From Nautilus pompilius (taxonomy: Eukaryota > Mollusca > Cephalopoda > Nautilida > Nautilidae), in the NCBI GenBank assembly GCA_018389105.1, contig JACATO010001074.1:186001-250000 (forward strand): DNA of 64,000 nt, written 5' to 3'. The notes beneath the pieces were generated by a model that did not search any database, was not told the origin of the DNA, and saw only the letters and a list, made by a program, of their open reading frames with translations. This document shows, one piece after another, positions 26,711-38,191 of the stretch; the stretch's first letter is position 1; each line of letters begins with the position of its first letter. Position numbers and translations under genes: made by a program.

Positions 26711-27273
26711 TCTTTCTTACAATCATTAAAGATGAAGCAGAGGTGATTTTTCGTTCAGCAAATTGTTTTACAGTTTTATTATTTAATTCTTTCTTTGTAC
26801 TCATAGCAGGGCACAAAAAATTATTAACCGTTTGTATAAAGTCTGTTTTGTTTATTGTTTGCCCTTTGTCATTTTATACTGGTATTCTGTAATGTCTCGG
26901 ATTGTCACACATTGCAAGGTAATAATCCAATTCATTCTTTTGCTGGCAGCGCACTTCTCCCTTATTCTGCACCTGAGTGCAGCATTTAGAGCAACAGGAA
27001 ACAAAATATACCCGCGGGTCCTTCTGTAGATCAAATAGCGATGATAATGTGATAGCTATAGGTTTTATTGTGCATGTATGTACGTATGTATGTATGCATG
27101 TATAGGCAAAGTTCGAAGGTTGTTTTTAGACGCTTCATCTCTTCACTGTTCTCTTTAGATGTGGAAGGAAGAAGCTGCTGCGCTTGGGAATCTCGCGTCA
27201 AAATAGGCTGTTGATGAGCAAAGATGTCATTACGTTCCAGCTGTGACGAGAATCCAACCCGCGAAATGTTCGA

Positions 27274-27451
<178 letters not shown>

Positions 27452-29391
27452 GTTTTCTGTAGAGTTGTTTTACGCGAAAAATCTCAATCGTCAAAAGGTG
27501 GTACAATATTTTATATCATTTAGTTTTTCTTGAAAAGGATGTTATATTGTAGATATACAAATGTTTATACTCTTTTAAGGCAAGCTAAGGTACTTTGTGG
27601 TGTGTTACTCATAGGGCGGAGGAGACCATGATGCTGTTGCTGCTCTCTCTATTCACCTTAACTTAAAATTACTTTGGGATACATATTTATTTTTCGTGCG
27701 CATCTTCGGAGTTGCTGCCAAAAAGCAAAACGAAACAAATTCTGAACTGAAATCGCTTGAGGGCTGCTTTAGATGATCTTTTAGAAATCGTAGCAGCACT
27801 TTTATTTAAAAAAAAAAAGAATATTGCGTTGGCACTTAAACTGCTGACTTCCAGCAGAACCGGAATGCCAATGCGATTTGCTATAACGGTTCATTCGGCA
27901 GCTGTGGGTTAAGTAGCGGGTAGGTGCGAGTGTCGACATCATGGTGTGGGGGTGAAGCATGGACGGTCTCAGAATCGTGGAATAGACTTTATAAAATATA
28001 TCTTGACAATGCCCGCTGCTAACTCCGTCTCCCCGCCAGTCGCATTAATTACGTGGGATGATTCTCTTGTGGAAACCTGTGGTTGAGCAAACTGGCCGGC
28101 GGTGAGGTATAGCGGGAGAACAGATGCTGGCTGCCCCGCCATCACGACGTTAGCCTGCCGGGGACGGGCCGTTAGTGGGTGGTTTTGTGTTCTTGACGAA
28201 AAGTAGTGGGAGGGATCTGTTAGCGCTGCGATGAATTGGCAATGGGGTGAGAGAGGGAAGTGGGAGGGGTGGCAGCTTGAGGGGGCCAGCTGGTTTTGTG
28301 GCTGGACTTGGTAAAACTTCTTTAGAATCCATACACTCAGTGTTCTCTCTCTAATCTTCCTTCTCTTTTATTGTACAATGGGTTCTGTCCAACGTTCGGC
28401 GCGCACCATAGCGTCCATTCTCTCATTTACTCACTGAACATCCGACATCACCCACAACATACAATGCTAATGGAAACATGTAAAGGGAAATGGAACAATA
28501 AACCTGATACCAAAGTGAAACGAAACATATCAGAAGCAAGCACTAACTAGAGGAAGTACGGAGCCTAACGCAGTAAGACTAGTTGAAAAACCAATAGAAG
28601 TTTGTTTTTTTTTAAGAAATTGAAAGAATTGTTACTTTTTTGTCTTTTTTCCTTATTTATGTGAAGATGTTTCATATACTTCAATAAATTATGAGCGAAT
28701 GACATCTACCAAATTGCAGTGGACATGTTGGAAGCCGATGAAATGAGTGCTAATTAAAATTAACGTTTATTCAAATCGTCTTTGCATTAAAGTCCAAGAA
28801 GTCAGTATATCAACTTGGACGCCAGCCAGCCCTGCTTTAAATTTGGGCACTTTAATGTTCAGGGTGTACGCTGATCGCACCTCTAAGTAAAACGCCAGGT
28901 GACAGGTTACGTACACAACAAGACTTTTCCGGAAACTTCACTGGGTGATAATCCAGACTAGTGCCGAAATTAACCTGCTTCAAAAGTGGCAATAACAGGT
29001 TCGCTGAGCGCCAGTGAGGGAGGGATCTACAGGGAGACGAGCGGATGGACGGTCCCCGGTGCCCCAGTTCCGCCAGGTTTGCACACTTCGAAGGGGGTTT
29101 GTTCAGAGGCCGGTAAACAGAAAGAACACGCGGATTTTGACTGACAACCCAATTAACCATGAAGGAACGACGTTCTGGATTTCCCAGAATTTATATATCG
29201 GACCGTAAGCCATGAAACGCTATTAGTTCACAATGGCCGTAAAACTTAGTAACCCACCCCAGGCGCGTAAATGAAGAATTTATGACTGTTAACTTACATT
29301 TCATAAGTACAAAGAACAGGAGGTTATATTTATAAAATACCTGGTTTTTATCTTACAATACCGCGAATGCGACCAATTTCAAGAAATTCAA

Positions 29392-29482
<91 letters not shown>
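29392..29482. repeat. (ATT)n microsatellite
   Basis: Pure ATT triplets for about 90 bp. Confidence 0.95.
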
Positions 29483-29485
<3 letters not shown>

Positions 29486-30711
29486 TTTTTATTTTTTAAA
29501 TTTGTTGTTGTAAATTGTATAAATTCATTTTATGATTTTTCCCCATAGTTCATAACAATTGTTTTATTAATATGTGTTTTTTTAAAAAAATGCAGCTTCA
29601 TCTAATGACAGTAAGATGTCGCTTTTAACCCTTTCATTCGGCGACTATTTGTTATTGATCCAACGCGATTAAAACAAAATTTGAATCTTTTTCCCCCACA
29701 AGAGATTATCTCCCCCTGTTAGCTCTGAAAACGGCCGCAACAAATGAAGAGAAATCGAAAGTCAACAAATCGATCTTACCGATTGCTGGACAAAACAATT
29801 TTTATGCTTTAGATGCAGCGGTGGGGGGTTCACTTCATACGCTGTTATTTTGATCACGTGGTCTATGTATACTGCACCAGTTCGTTGCCAACTATTTATC
29901 TCTACTCCAAAAACAAAGAACTTCCTGACTCGTTGAGGTTGGAGATCGGCGACGTCGCCATTGCGCAGTTTCACCTCTCTTTTGTCAACAACTAAAAAAA
30001 CACAAAAAGACAAAAAAGAGACAAAGTAAAGGCTGGAATAAAGAGTTTATCGCAAAAGTTTGTGATCGAAATCCAGAGAGAAAGTTCCGTTGTTGGAGCT
30101 CGAAAGGACGAATTCTGCCCACAGACGTTCTACCATAAACTTTCTGACGGACTGACGATTAGGAATCCGGCACCTTCCATATTTTTTAGGATATTTTCTG
30201 TTGGAACAGATCAAAGTGTCCGCACCGATTTCTCATAAAATAATTGTCATCGGCGATTTACTGACGTTGTTTCGCTCGTCTCTAAGGATTCAGATCCACG
30301 GTTCAACAGCAGCAGACTGACACGCGGCAGGTGAGAGATCTGCTGGGGATTGGCTTGGTTCACTGCGAGGATCTGGACTGTCGGGATCTCTCCACACTGA
30401 CGTAAAACTGGGATCTGAAACACAGACTTGAAGTAGTGCTCAGATTTTAGAATATCTCAAATGCATCTTGATTGCAATTTATTTTACACTGCGTAATTTA
30501 GTTAATATTTAGACTGTATATATTTAATCTTGAACAACTATTTCACACTTTCTTCGGAATCTAAGCGGTTGTCAAGGAATCATAAGCTACGAGTGAAAAA
30601 AATATATATCTGAATTTAAAATTCTTGGGAGAGGGAGAACCTAAGCTTTCGTCGGGTTCGTCAATGTGAATCACCGCTGACGTTTTCAGTTCGTGTGTAA
30701 TGTTCTTAACA

Positions 30712-30858
30712 ATGGCTAAGATGGACGTTTGGTCCTACACTCGGCAGCTGACTTCAGATCGGCCGTCTATCGCCAGCCCTCAGTCTCTAACTCTTTGGGT
30801 AGCACGCCACAGGTACTTACGGGGACTGGCTATTGACCCTCACAGAGTAATCCTGTAA
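30712..30858 (+). CDS. Small ORF of 48 codons, possible 5' exon; weak
   Basis: ACAATGG gives a strong initiation context at 30,712. The 48-codon frame ends at TAA 30,856-30,858 and has coding-like G/C third positions. Two donor-like sites occur inside: TTTGG|GTAGCA (phase 0 relative to this ATG) and CACAG|GTACTT (phase 2). Only the first would join in frame to the Sp exon at 36,989; the second would give an early stop. The peptide does not resemble the short first exon of known Sp8/Sp9 proteins, so I give this little weight. Confidence 0.15.
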   Translation: MAKMDVWSYTRQLTSDRPSIASPQSLTLWVARHRYLRGLAIDPHRVIL

Positions 30859-31079
30859 ATGTAAATTTCGAAAGTTTCTTTGGCTTTCGGAAACCTGTAC
30901 CCACTCTCCATAAAGATGCGGGTAAATTTTCTAAAGGGTTAATTAGACGCCTAAGATTCACTGATCTGCTCAGTTTGTTTATCCGCATCAGATGGTGAAA
31001 CTACTTTCCAAAAACATTAGTTTCAGCAAAATAGCAAAGAAAAATATTTTAAATAAATGTTCCTTAAAGGCTGGCATAG

Positions 31080-31372
31080 AAAAAAAAAAATAAAGATCAA
31101 CTTTAGTTACCACTGAGGGCTGGCGTCAGCGCGTAAGGGATCCAACCACCAGAGGAATTCCTGTGTTCAGTTTCATAAATGAAGCAGAGGAGAACAGGAA
31201 AAAATCTCTACAAGAGCCGTCCTGTTTTAGATGTGAGGAAAAACTCGCATAACCGGCCAGTGAGAAATAACGAGAAGAAATCGATTATGCCCCCAGGTTG
31301 GTCAGACCGAGCCGATTCTGACCGGGATTCGAACTCGGGTCCCAACAAACCTTGATAGTCCGGTAGTCTTTT
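31080..31372 (-). mobile_element. tRNA-derived SINE, copy 2 (reverse strand, 5'-truncated)
   Basis: On the reverse strand it starts inside the tRNA-like head, with a B box whose plus-strand form is GGGATTCGAAC (31,324-31,334). It continues with a body related to copy 1: TCGGCTC just after the head in both, and a TTTCCTCACATCTAAAAC-like core whose plus-strand form is at about 31,225-31,245. The tail, GTGGTAACTAAAGTTGATCTTT, resembles the copy 1 tail and is followed by an A/T-rich run (31,081-31,095). The A box is degraded. Copies 1 and 2 belong to one family but are well diverged, so both are old. Confidence 0.65.
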
Positions 31373-31980
31373 ATTTTTTGATGTCATCTAGATGTCACAT
31401 TAAGATGCTCATTCGGTTCTCTATGGAGAGTGCTTTTGGACATTTTTGCGCGTGCAGTATTTTCTCAGCCATTCTTCTTTGCGATTCCGCAGTCGAATCG
31501 TGAGGTTTTCTGATCAGATCAGTTAAAGTTTTTTTTAGTATTTCGGACAGTCCTGTGTCTGGTGTCTCACACTCCATTCTAAATAAAGTTTTACCTGCTT
31601 TATTCTGTAACATTCTGTTTGTTTATCTTTATTTTAACCTGCGTGCCCCTTTCTCTAGTATATTTTAGAATAGAAGGGAGAAGCCGGGCATTGCCTTTTA
31701 GGAAAATCCGCACGAAAAATTTAGCTTAGTGACGGAAAATTGCCTAGAAATTCATGATTTTTATTCTTGCATTTTACGGTAGAGATTCACGTGATAACAG
31801 CGGAACCAAAATAATTGCCTGATCGGACGTATGTCAGGTAGATAGGAAAATTTAGTGCCCTTTTAGCGATCAGCAACTTTATTGTCTTTAGTTGGATCGA
31901 GTGATCAAAGAAGCCAAACAATATCAGAACAGATTTCTTGACGAAAAAATTAAAGCCGATTGCGCGTTTAGATTTTGACA

Positions 31981-32026
31981 TCTCTCTCTCTCTCTTTCTC
32001 TACTAACGTCCATCATCATCATCATC

Positions 32027-32062
<36 letters not shown>

Positions 32063-32420
32063 ACGTCATCATCATCATCATCATCATCTCTCTCTCTCTC
32101 TCTCTCTCTTTCTCTACTAACGTCATCATCATCATCATCATCCTCTCTCTCTCTCTCTCTACTAACGTCATCATCATCATCACCTCTCTCTCTCTCTCTC
32201 TCTCTACTAACGTCATCATCATCATCATCATCTCTCTCTCTCTCTCTCTCTCTCTTAACGTCATCATCATTCTCTCTCTCCCTCTCTGTACTAACGTCAT
32301 CATTCATCATCATCATCATTCTCTCTCTCCCTCTCTGTACTAACGTCATCATCATCATCATCATTTTCTCTCTCCCTCTCTGTACTGACGTAATCATTTC
32401 TCTCTCTCTCTTTCTCTCTG
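31981..32420 (+). repeat. Compound minisatellite: CT runs alternating with TACTAACGTC(ATC)n
   Basis: Nine irregular units, each a (CT)n run of 10-30 nt followed by CTACTAACGTCATC and further ATC triplets; the last unit reads TACTGACGTAATC. The ACGTCA half-CRE is kept in most units while run lengths vary. The pyrimidine strand has no AG dinucleotide from the start of the array to GAAAATAG at 32,421-32,428. All frames read as low-complexity repeats, so the long ORFs over it are artefacts. The array lies about 4.5 kb upstream of the Sp exon. Confidence 0.9.
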
Positions 32421-35400
32421 AAAATAGTTTGTTCGAAATGTTTGTTTAAAAACTTTGAAACATCGCAGTGACTTCGTTCTGATATGAGATTCAAATACAG
32501 AGGATTGAATCGATAAACTGACTGACACCGTCTATCGTCGTTTTCTTCCAAAACTATAGCATTTCAGCCAATCTCCAACCATTCAGCAAAATCCGGTCTC
32601 CTCTGCCACAGAGCTATATAATTATATTGCCTTGTCGACAATTTTTCGAGCATTCTAATTGTTTGAGTAATTAATTTTTTTCTCTTTTTATAATTTATTT
32701 TGTAAGATGTCGCTGTTTGTTAATTGGTTTGGTGGGGCGCTACAGAACATTTTTCGATACAAAAATAATTAATAATCAAAATAGGTAAATTCTCTAAACG
32801 AAAAGTTGCAGGTATAATTATATTAGGACAGTAAATTTTTAAAAATATTTAGAACAGAAAATTTTTTAAAAAATTTTCTTTCTTTTTTTTTTCTGACACG
32901 TGATTTTCTTTGTGCACCTTGACTAATTACAATCTTGTCAAACATTAAAGTGACAAGTGCCATTATCAACTCACACGCGGGTCTGTCAAACAGGTAAGAG
33001 TGTCATCAACTCACTAATTTTCTATCTGTAACAATGAGTTTGTTTCTGATATATTACCTGCTTCATATCACCATAAAAGAAATTGATTTTTTTCTGGGGC
33101 TTAATATCTTTTCTTGCTTCACATGCGCCTTTATCTGGTAATGGGCTAGACTACTTTTTAATAGCGTAGATTATTATATCTGTTTATTTACCGAATAACA
33201 TCTGGTTAATTTTCTTTATAACAAAGCCATCTCAACTGATGAAATTTCAGCGGCTGTCTACAAGAACCCTTTTCCTTTTTTTCCTGGCGAATCTCTCTTC
33301 CGACTTCGGAGTCTTGAGGTCGTCTCGCCGAATTGAGACAAAAGGGGTGGGCGCGGCGGTATCGGTCTTGGCGAACGAGCAGGGTTAATCGGGTACGGTC
33401 CGGGTGGAGGGAGCTCTTGAGTGGTGGTCAAATTGCAAGCTGGTCTTAAGAATTACCCATAATACCCAGACCTCTGCCATCCGGAAAATTTCTGCCAGAA
33501 TTTGTTTGCTTAGCTGTGGGAGGAATCGTAAGCAGACTGGACTGGTTCAAGGTCGCCAAACCGAATTGGATGCCACCCGGGCCCAGCATGGGCGGCAGGG
33601 TGCTTTACTTGAACGGTTATTCCATGGCAGAGTCGAGGAACGTTATACGGACGACGTTACAAAAAAACCACTAGACGACGGCAGACAAAGCTTTACTCAT
33701 AATAACTGTTTACGGTATTTTTGCACTAAGGGGAGTAAATTGGAAATGCTTGGGCATAGTAAGACAAGCGATGCTAGCTGATTACTGGTAGCAAATTATG
33801 TGGTTAGTTATATATACTTACTATAACACACCTAAGACGGGGAGGGGCCACTAAAACCAATAATATGCGTTTTAAAAGTAAATTAGTTTTAACAGCAGTG
33901 CTTGACCAGTTGCCAGTGCGACTTCCACTAGGTTTTAAGATAAGTGATAATTTGATCAGAAGCCATTTTTAATTCGCATGATAGTAACCTTGCATTTTAT
34001 CATTATAATGTATGCAAAACTAGAAAAAAAAATAAAAACACTGGATCTTTTCAGTTTTTATCTTAAAGTGAGAATTTAGGCAGCAATGGAAATATCTAGA
34101 AAGAAGACAAACAGTAAAAATAAGTCACTCTTTGACAGTAATAATGCTAAATAGCTGCACAGTGTTAAATAACTGCCACCTGTCGGCGGTAGTAGGAACT
34201 TTTTGAAATAGACGCGCATTACTTTCATTATGACCTAATCATTTATAAGGCTTGCATTGTCATGCAAGCGTCGGAGAAATTACAGACTGCAATAATATCA
34301 TCCTCGCGATATCCTTTAAAGTTTCGACATCACCTATTGATCATTTTAAATGTTTGAAGTCAGAAGTATTGATTTGGATTTTATGCGAATTTTATGTTTC
34401 AGTTTAGAGTTAATGTGCTCGAGGTTCTGGATGATACTGAAAAAATGTGACAGATAAAAACAAAAAAAAAACAACCAATTTTAGATCATTAACTGAGTCA
34501 TCCTAGCAACTGCATAGTAATTTAAATAAAATAGTCTCTCGGCTCCTCTGCTTTTTCATGGAAATACGAAATGAAACAAAAGGCTGAAAACAAAGTTGTG
34601 CATTTCCTAAGCAGAAATTCGTCTTATAAAAATCTTGTTTTATGTAGATATTTCGGGGCTTTTATCGTCTACCATGGGAAAGAGAGATAATGATATTTAA
34701 ACCCCTCCCAGAAGATTTCTTAAAGCTGAGTGTTGATCACGTTAAAGGTCTCTTTCACCTTGAGCCTTAGTTAGAAAAAGAGATCAATTTCGGTCTTCTT
34801 TAAATCGGATTTTCCCTGGCCAGCACTGGCCCTGATATAACACAGTGGATGAATAGTCGACTTTATTTCATGCCTTAATAAATGACATGCAGAACCAAAA
34901 GATATATATATCTTTATGCACGTGGTTAACTATCCTTCATGCTTGATGCCATTTAAGCATAAACGTAAAGATAATCTTTAGGTACTTTATGCCAGTCGCT
35001 GAAGATAAACGTTTTGTCTAGGGTGAGGTATTCAAAACAAGGTAGTGGAGAAGAACATGCGGACACTTCAACTATTATTCTTTTATATTTTAAACTTAAA
35101 AATAAAGGAAAAAAATTAAATGATAAGGATGATCGTACTGATGATAAGTTTTACGGAAAAAAGTATCGAATAGTTATGCATACGAGATACATTATCAGAA
35201 ATAATTATGGAATCACTGGGTAAATTCACATAAAGAGATAGAATCGCATCTCGTGTAAAAGTAAAATCCTCCATAGTAAGTCATCTGTTGATATGGGACT
35301 GACTGTCATGCAAGCAACCAGTAAGTACCACACCTGGAAAAGAACTGTAAAGGTATAGGGGGTGATATGAGATCGTAGTTTGATGAGTGTGTGGTGAATA

Positions 35401-35439
35401 CTATGGTTAATGAGAAGAAATCTCACGTTACAAGCATAT
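32421..35439. other. Non-coding stretch upstream of the Tc1 remnant
   Basis: AT-rich except a GC island at 33,290-33,780 carrying a 125-codon ORF with no recognisable domain, no splice context and no homologue I know. If the Sp gene has a distant first exon, this stretch is part of its first intron. Confidence 0.4.
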
Positions 35440-36316
35440 AGAAATCAAAATCTTGGCTAATGAAAACTACTCCATGTGGGAAATTACATTCCGACTTCAT
35501 GTTTCAGAAGAAGCTCTATACAAGATTCTGAGAAGGATACTCGAAACCGGTACTTCTGACAATAGCCACGGTTGAGGAAGAAAGATCGAACTCTCCAAAA
35601 GTGATGTTAAGTATCTCGGAGAATGTGCTCCAGATTATAGACGACGAATCAGTAGAGATCTTTAAATTACCTAACTGCAACTACGGGTGGTGACGTTATA
35701 CCAGGAAGTGGTCTCATTGATTGCGTAGCTGCCTGGATACCTTTGCTAAGGGAACGCAACCGAACGGCAAGGGTGAAATTGGCAGAAGAAATCAAACAGC
35801 TTGACGAACAAACCTGGAAAAAGATGCTCTTCACAGATGAGTCCAAATTTGAAATGTCTGGCATAATCAATGGTAGTTTGTTCGAACGCAGGTCGGTGAG
35901 CGGTATAGCGTTCAGTGTACAACATATACAGTGAAGCGTGGGGTGGATCGATACAACAAGAGTGAAGCTGCACATCAGCCAAAAGAGTTGGAGATTTATA
36001 TAAAATCGAATGTATACTGGCTTCCAACAGGTAAAAGCAGGTTCTGATCCATCACGCCATTTTCAGGGGCGAGGACTCATCTTCCAACGGGACCCACGAC
36101 TCCAAGGATATCTGGAACGTAAAGAGGCTGATGGAAACACTTACAAGGATGTCTTCGCTTGAACAAAGTTCTGATATGAACAATATTGGCTATATTGGGA
36201 TTATATGAATACCGAGAAAGCCAAACGACAAACAAACTCGGAACAACATTCATGTGGGAGCCTGTAAACAAGGTGTCGTGCTCTATAAAGCAAAAGGCTC
36301 GCAAACCAAATACTAA
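35440..36316 (+). mobile_element. Degenerate Tc1-like DNA transposon (transposase pseudogene)
   Basis: Broken Tc1/mariner transposase read across several frames. The order matches the family: a helix-turn-helix remnant with RRILETG and GRKIELSKSDV (about 35,530-35,610), RRRISRDL and TATTGGDV (about 35,640-35,700), then an open piece with RERNRTARVKLAEE and KKMLFTDESKFEM (35,746-35,856), which holds the first catalytic Asp (codon 35,836-35,838). After frameshifts come VGDLYKIE and QVLIHHAI, then FQRDP (second Asp, 36,091-36,093) and DIWNVKRLME. The end IKAKGSQTKY-stop falls at about 36,284-36,316, the usual Tc1 C-terminus. The segment between the second Asp and IWNVKRL is much shorter than in intact elements, so the third catalytic residue is gone. 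I did not find inverted terminal repeats, so true element ends are unknown. It lies immediately upstream of the Sp exon, probably in its intron. Confidence 0.85.
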
Positions 36317-36800
36317 AGCCCTGTACAACATATTCATTTTGTTTGTTGTTTTGTTTATTATTTTCTGTAACTGCATTCTGTATGTGTTATATATGTTTCT
36401 CAGTTGCAACTACTCATTATTTGCGCATATATTGTGTTTCCATAATTACTTCCGATATTGTATGTAAATTTTTGTTTGCTCACCTCTAAGTTTTCGCTAA
36501 TCTACTAGGTTATTCTGTTGTGTTATAAAAAAAAACCATTTATTAATTCTACCGGACTATTCACTCTCAAAGACACCCCTCCAACTAAATCTGGGTTCTC
36601 GATGACGACTTGCTTTATGCACAATGTAAAAAAAATAATAATAATAGTAAAGCAATATGTAGTTTATTTGGTGGAGCGAGGAAGCAAGGAGTCACTTCGT
36701 CAGCAGAATGAAATAGGAAAAACTCACGCAAAGTTATTTTGTCAACATTCCAAGTATTTTTGCGGATTCTCCGCCACTAGCAAAATTAAATCATCCCATT

Positions 36801-36834
36801 GTAAAAAAAAAAAAAAGAGAGAGAGAGAGAGAAA
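36801..36834. repeat. (A)n-(GA)n tract
   Basis: Poly-A continuing into GA dinucleotides; similar junctions occur at 2,578-2,597 and 25,067-25,094. Confidence 0.9.
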
Positions 36835-36949
36835 AGTATTTAATCTCTGTTTTCTTAGAAAATTAAAGAAAAGAAAATATTATATATTGCGTTTGTTCGG
36901 TTTTCACGGTTTTAGGGCGTCCTGAGCTATCGGGGTTTTGATTGGATAA

Positions 36950-36988
36950 TCTAATGACCCTGCTGTCCTTTTCATTTGTTTGTTGCAG
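36950..36988 (+). promoter_or_regulatory. Branch point and 3' splice acceptor of the Sp exon
   Basis: TCTAATGAC at 36,950-36,958 fits the metazoan branch-point consensus, with its branch A about 34 nt from a T-rich tract ending TTGTTGCAG at 36,988. Cleavage there starts the exon at GAT CGC. Read from this point, the exon aligns without gaps to the segment following the first short coding exon of vertebrate Sp8/Sp9 (21 residues up to the C-x-K-x-G motif), which suggests a phase-0 junction. The in-frame TAA at 36,947 shows that the reading frame does not continue upstream unspliced. Confidence 0.8.
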
Positions 36989-38191
36989 GATCGCTATTCT
37001 TTCTCGAACATAGGGCTCGATGTTCTTCCTTCGTCGTGCAGCAAACTTGGCGCCGTCAACTCCGCCGGAATCATGGAGGATTCCATCAGCAAAGGCTTCC
37101 AGCCGTGGAAGAGAGAGAACTGCTCCACCGAAGGTGGCGCTGCGTCGTCTCCGTACGTGTCCCCGCTGGTGACCCCTCTAAGCAACGCCGGCACCGATCT
37201 GATCTACACCAGAAATAACGCGTTGGCACCGTGTTCCGGGACGTACGGCGGCGAGATCTGCTGCCCGACAACGACCGCCTTTGCGCACACCGATGGCGAC
37301 TATTCTACAGCCGCATGGATGCACAAACTTAACGATGAAGCGTCGATTGGATCATCAAGTTTCCAAAGCATTTACCATCGGGTCTCTTCGATTAGGAGTC
37401 ACCAACCTGAATCACTCGCGCTGCACTTATCCGGCAGCCGGTCTCACAACATCCCGCACGAGAGCGCCCCCGTCAGCGGCTCTCCATCTTCTTGGTGGGA
37501 CTTTCAAAAGTCTCCGTCAAAATGGCTGTCCGAAGACTCAGGGAAAACTGGACGGCTTTGCTCTCAAATTAGCGCTGGTTACCCTGCCAGCAACCTGATG
37601 ACCTTGGGATCCAAATCAAACTATTTGTCTCCTACCCAAACCATTCTTCCAGAGACGTACAAGTCGATTGTCTCTCCGAGATATGAGCTGGGATCATCCA
37701 ACATGACGTCCTATCTGAGCAGTTCGAGAATTACTGCACTCCCCAACAGCCGGTCTCAAAAGCGTTACTCTGGAAGAGGGAGCTGCGATTGTCCCAACTG
37801 CCACGAGGCGGAGAGGTTTGGACCCGCTGGAGAACATTTACGGAAGAACATGGTTCACAGCTGTCACGTACCCGGCTGTGGTAAAGTCTACAACAAGACG
37901 TCACATCTGAAGGCTCACCTGCGCTGGCACACCGGAGAACGACCCTTTATTTGTAACTGGCTGTTTTGTGGCAAGAGATTTACTCGGTCAGATGAACTGC
38001 AGCGCCACCAGCGGACGCACACGGGAGAGAAAAGATTTGCATGTCCCGTGTGCGACAAAAGATTTTTGCGAAGCGATCACCTTAGTAAGCACGTGAAGAC
38101 GCACAATGCTATCGAGTCGAGAAAGCCATCTGGTGTAAACGATACAGACAGCGAAAGAGAGAGCAACCCTGTCACAGTAAAGACAGAGTAA
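36989..38191 (+). CDS. Sp6-9: Sp6-9 class (Sp8/Sp9-like) zinc-finger transcription factor, main 3' coding exon
   Basis: Nuclear DNA-binding regulator that should bind GC/GT boxes; Sp8/Sp9 relatives act in appendage and neural patterning (family knowledge). The exon encodes 400 residues to a TAA, numbered here from the Asp codon at 36,989. Visible in order: SP-box-like [12 protein letters not shown] (10-21); SKGFQPWKR (34-42), matching GKGFHPWKR of Sp8; SSWWDF around 168-172; [12 protein letters not shown] with the Buttonhead box (266-271); fingers with Cys/His at 292/297/310/314, 322/327/340/344 and 352/355/368/372; a short tail with DTDSE, also seen in Sp8. Recognition residues K303/H306/A309, R333/E336/R339 and R361/H364/K367 are the Sp set. 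RFACPVC with SDHLSKH and the AERFGPAG spacer favour Sp6-9 over Sp5 or Sp1-4. Oddities: VYNKTSHL replaces the usual VYGKTSHL, and the SP box is divergent. The frame has no ATG before 37,073 and a stop at 36,947, so the real start lies in an unseen upstream exon, or translation begins at Met29. Confidence 0.95.
   Translation, partial: DRYSFSNIGLDVLPSSCSKLGAVNSAGIMEDSISKGFQPWKRENCSTEGGAASSPYVSPLVTPLSNAGTDLIYTRNNALAPCSGTYGGEICCPTTTAFAHTDGDYSTAAWMHKLNDEASIGSSSFQSIYHRVSSIRSHQPESLALHLSGSRSHNIPHESAPVSGSPSSWWDFQKSPSKWLSEDSGKTGRLCSQISAGYPASNLMTLGSKSNYLSPTQTILPETYKSIVSPRYELGSSNMTSYLSSSRITALPNSRSQKRYSGRGSCDCPNCHEAERFGPAGEHLRKNMVHSCHVPGCGKVYNKTSHLKAHLRWHTGERPFICNWLFCGKRFTRSDELQRHQRTHTGEKRFACPVCDKRFLRSDHLSKHVKTHNAIESRKPSGVNDTDSERESNPVTVKTE
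37862..38104 (+). other. Three tandem C2H2 zinc fingers of the Sp protein
   Basis: Finger 1 is C-x4-C, finger 2 C-x4-C and finger 3 C-x2-C, the fixed spacing of Sp/KLF proteins, joined by the linkers HTGERPF and HTGEKRF. KTSHLKA, RSDELQR and RSDHLSK are the recognition helices expected to read GGGCGG/GGGTGG-type sites. Substitutions relative to most Sp6-9 proteins are N302 (usually G, just before the first recognition helix), QRHQRTH (usually QRHLRTH) and CDKRFLRSD (usually CNKRFMRSD). None removes a zinc ligand or a base-contacting residue. Confidence 0.95.

Larger units (their letters stand above)
36317..36988 (+). other. Intron sequence directly upstream of the Sp exon
   Basis: AT-rich DNA between the Tc1 remnant and the Sp acceptor, inferred to be the 3' end of an intron of unknown length. 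It holds an (A)n(GA)n tract at about 36,801-36,834 and no credible exon. I looked here for a short phase-0 exon starting with ATG and ending in a donor and found none. Confidence 0.6.

Noticed and set aside
30712..30858. Confident first exon of the Sp gene
   Set aside because: The better donor is in the wrong phase and the peptide does not resemble known Sp first exons; kept only as a weak feature.
31924..32551. Overlapping ORFs rich in Met-Asp and Arg-Glu over the 32.0 kb array
   Set aside because: Translation of ATC and GA/CT repeats; every frame is low complexity.
33404..33781. 125-codon plus-strand ORF as a gene
   Set aside because: No recognisable domain, no start context of note, GC island without exon borders.
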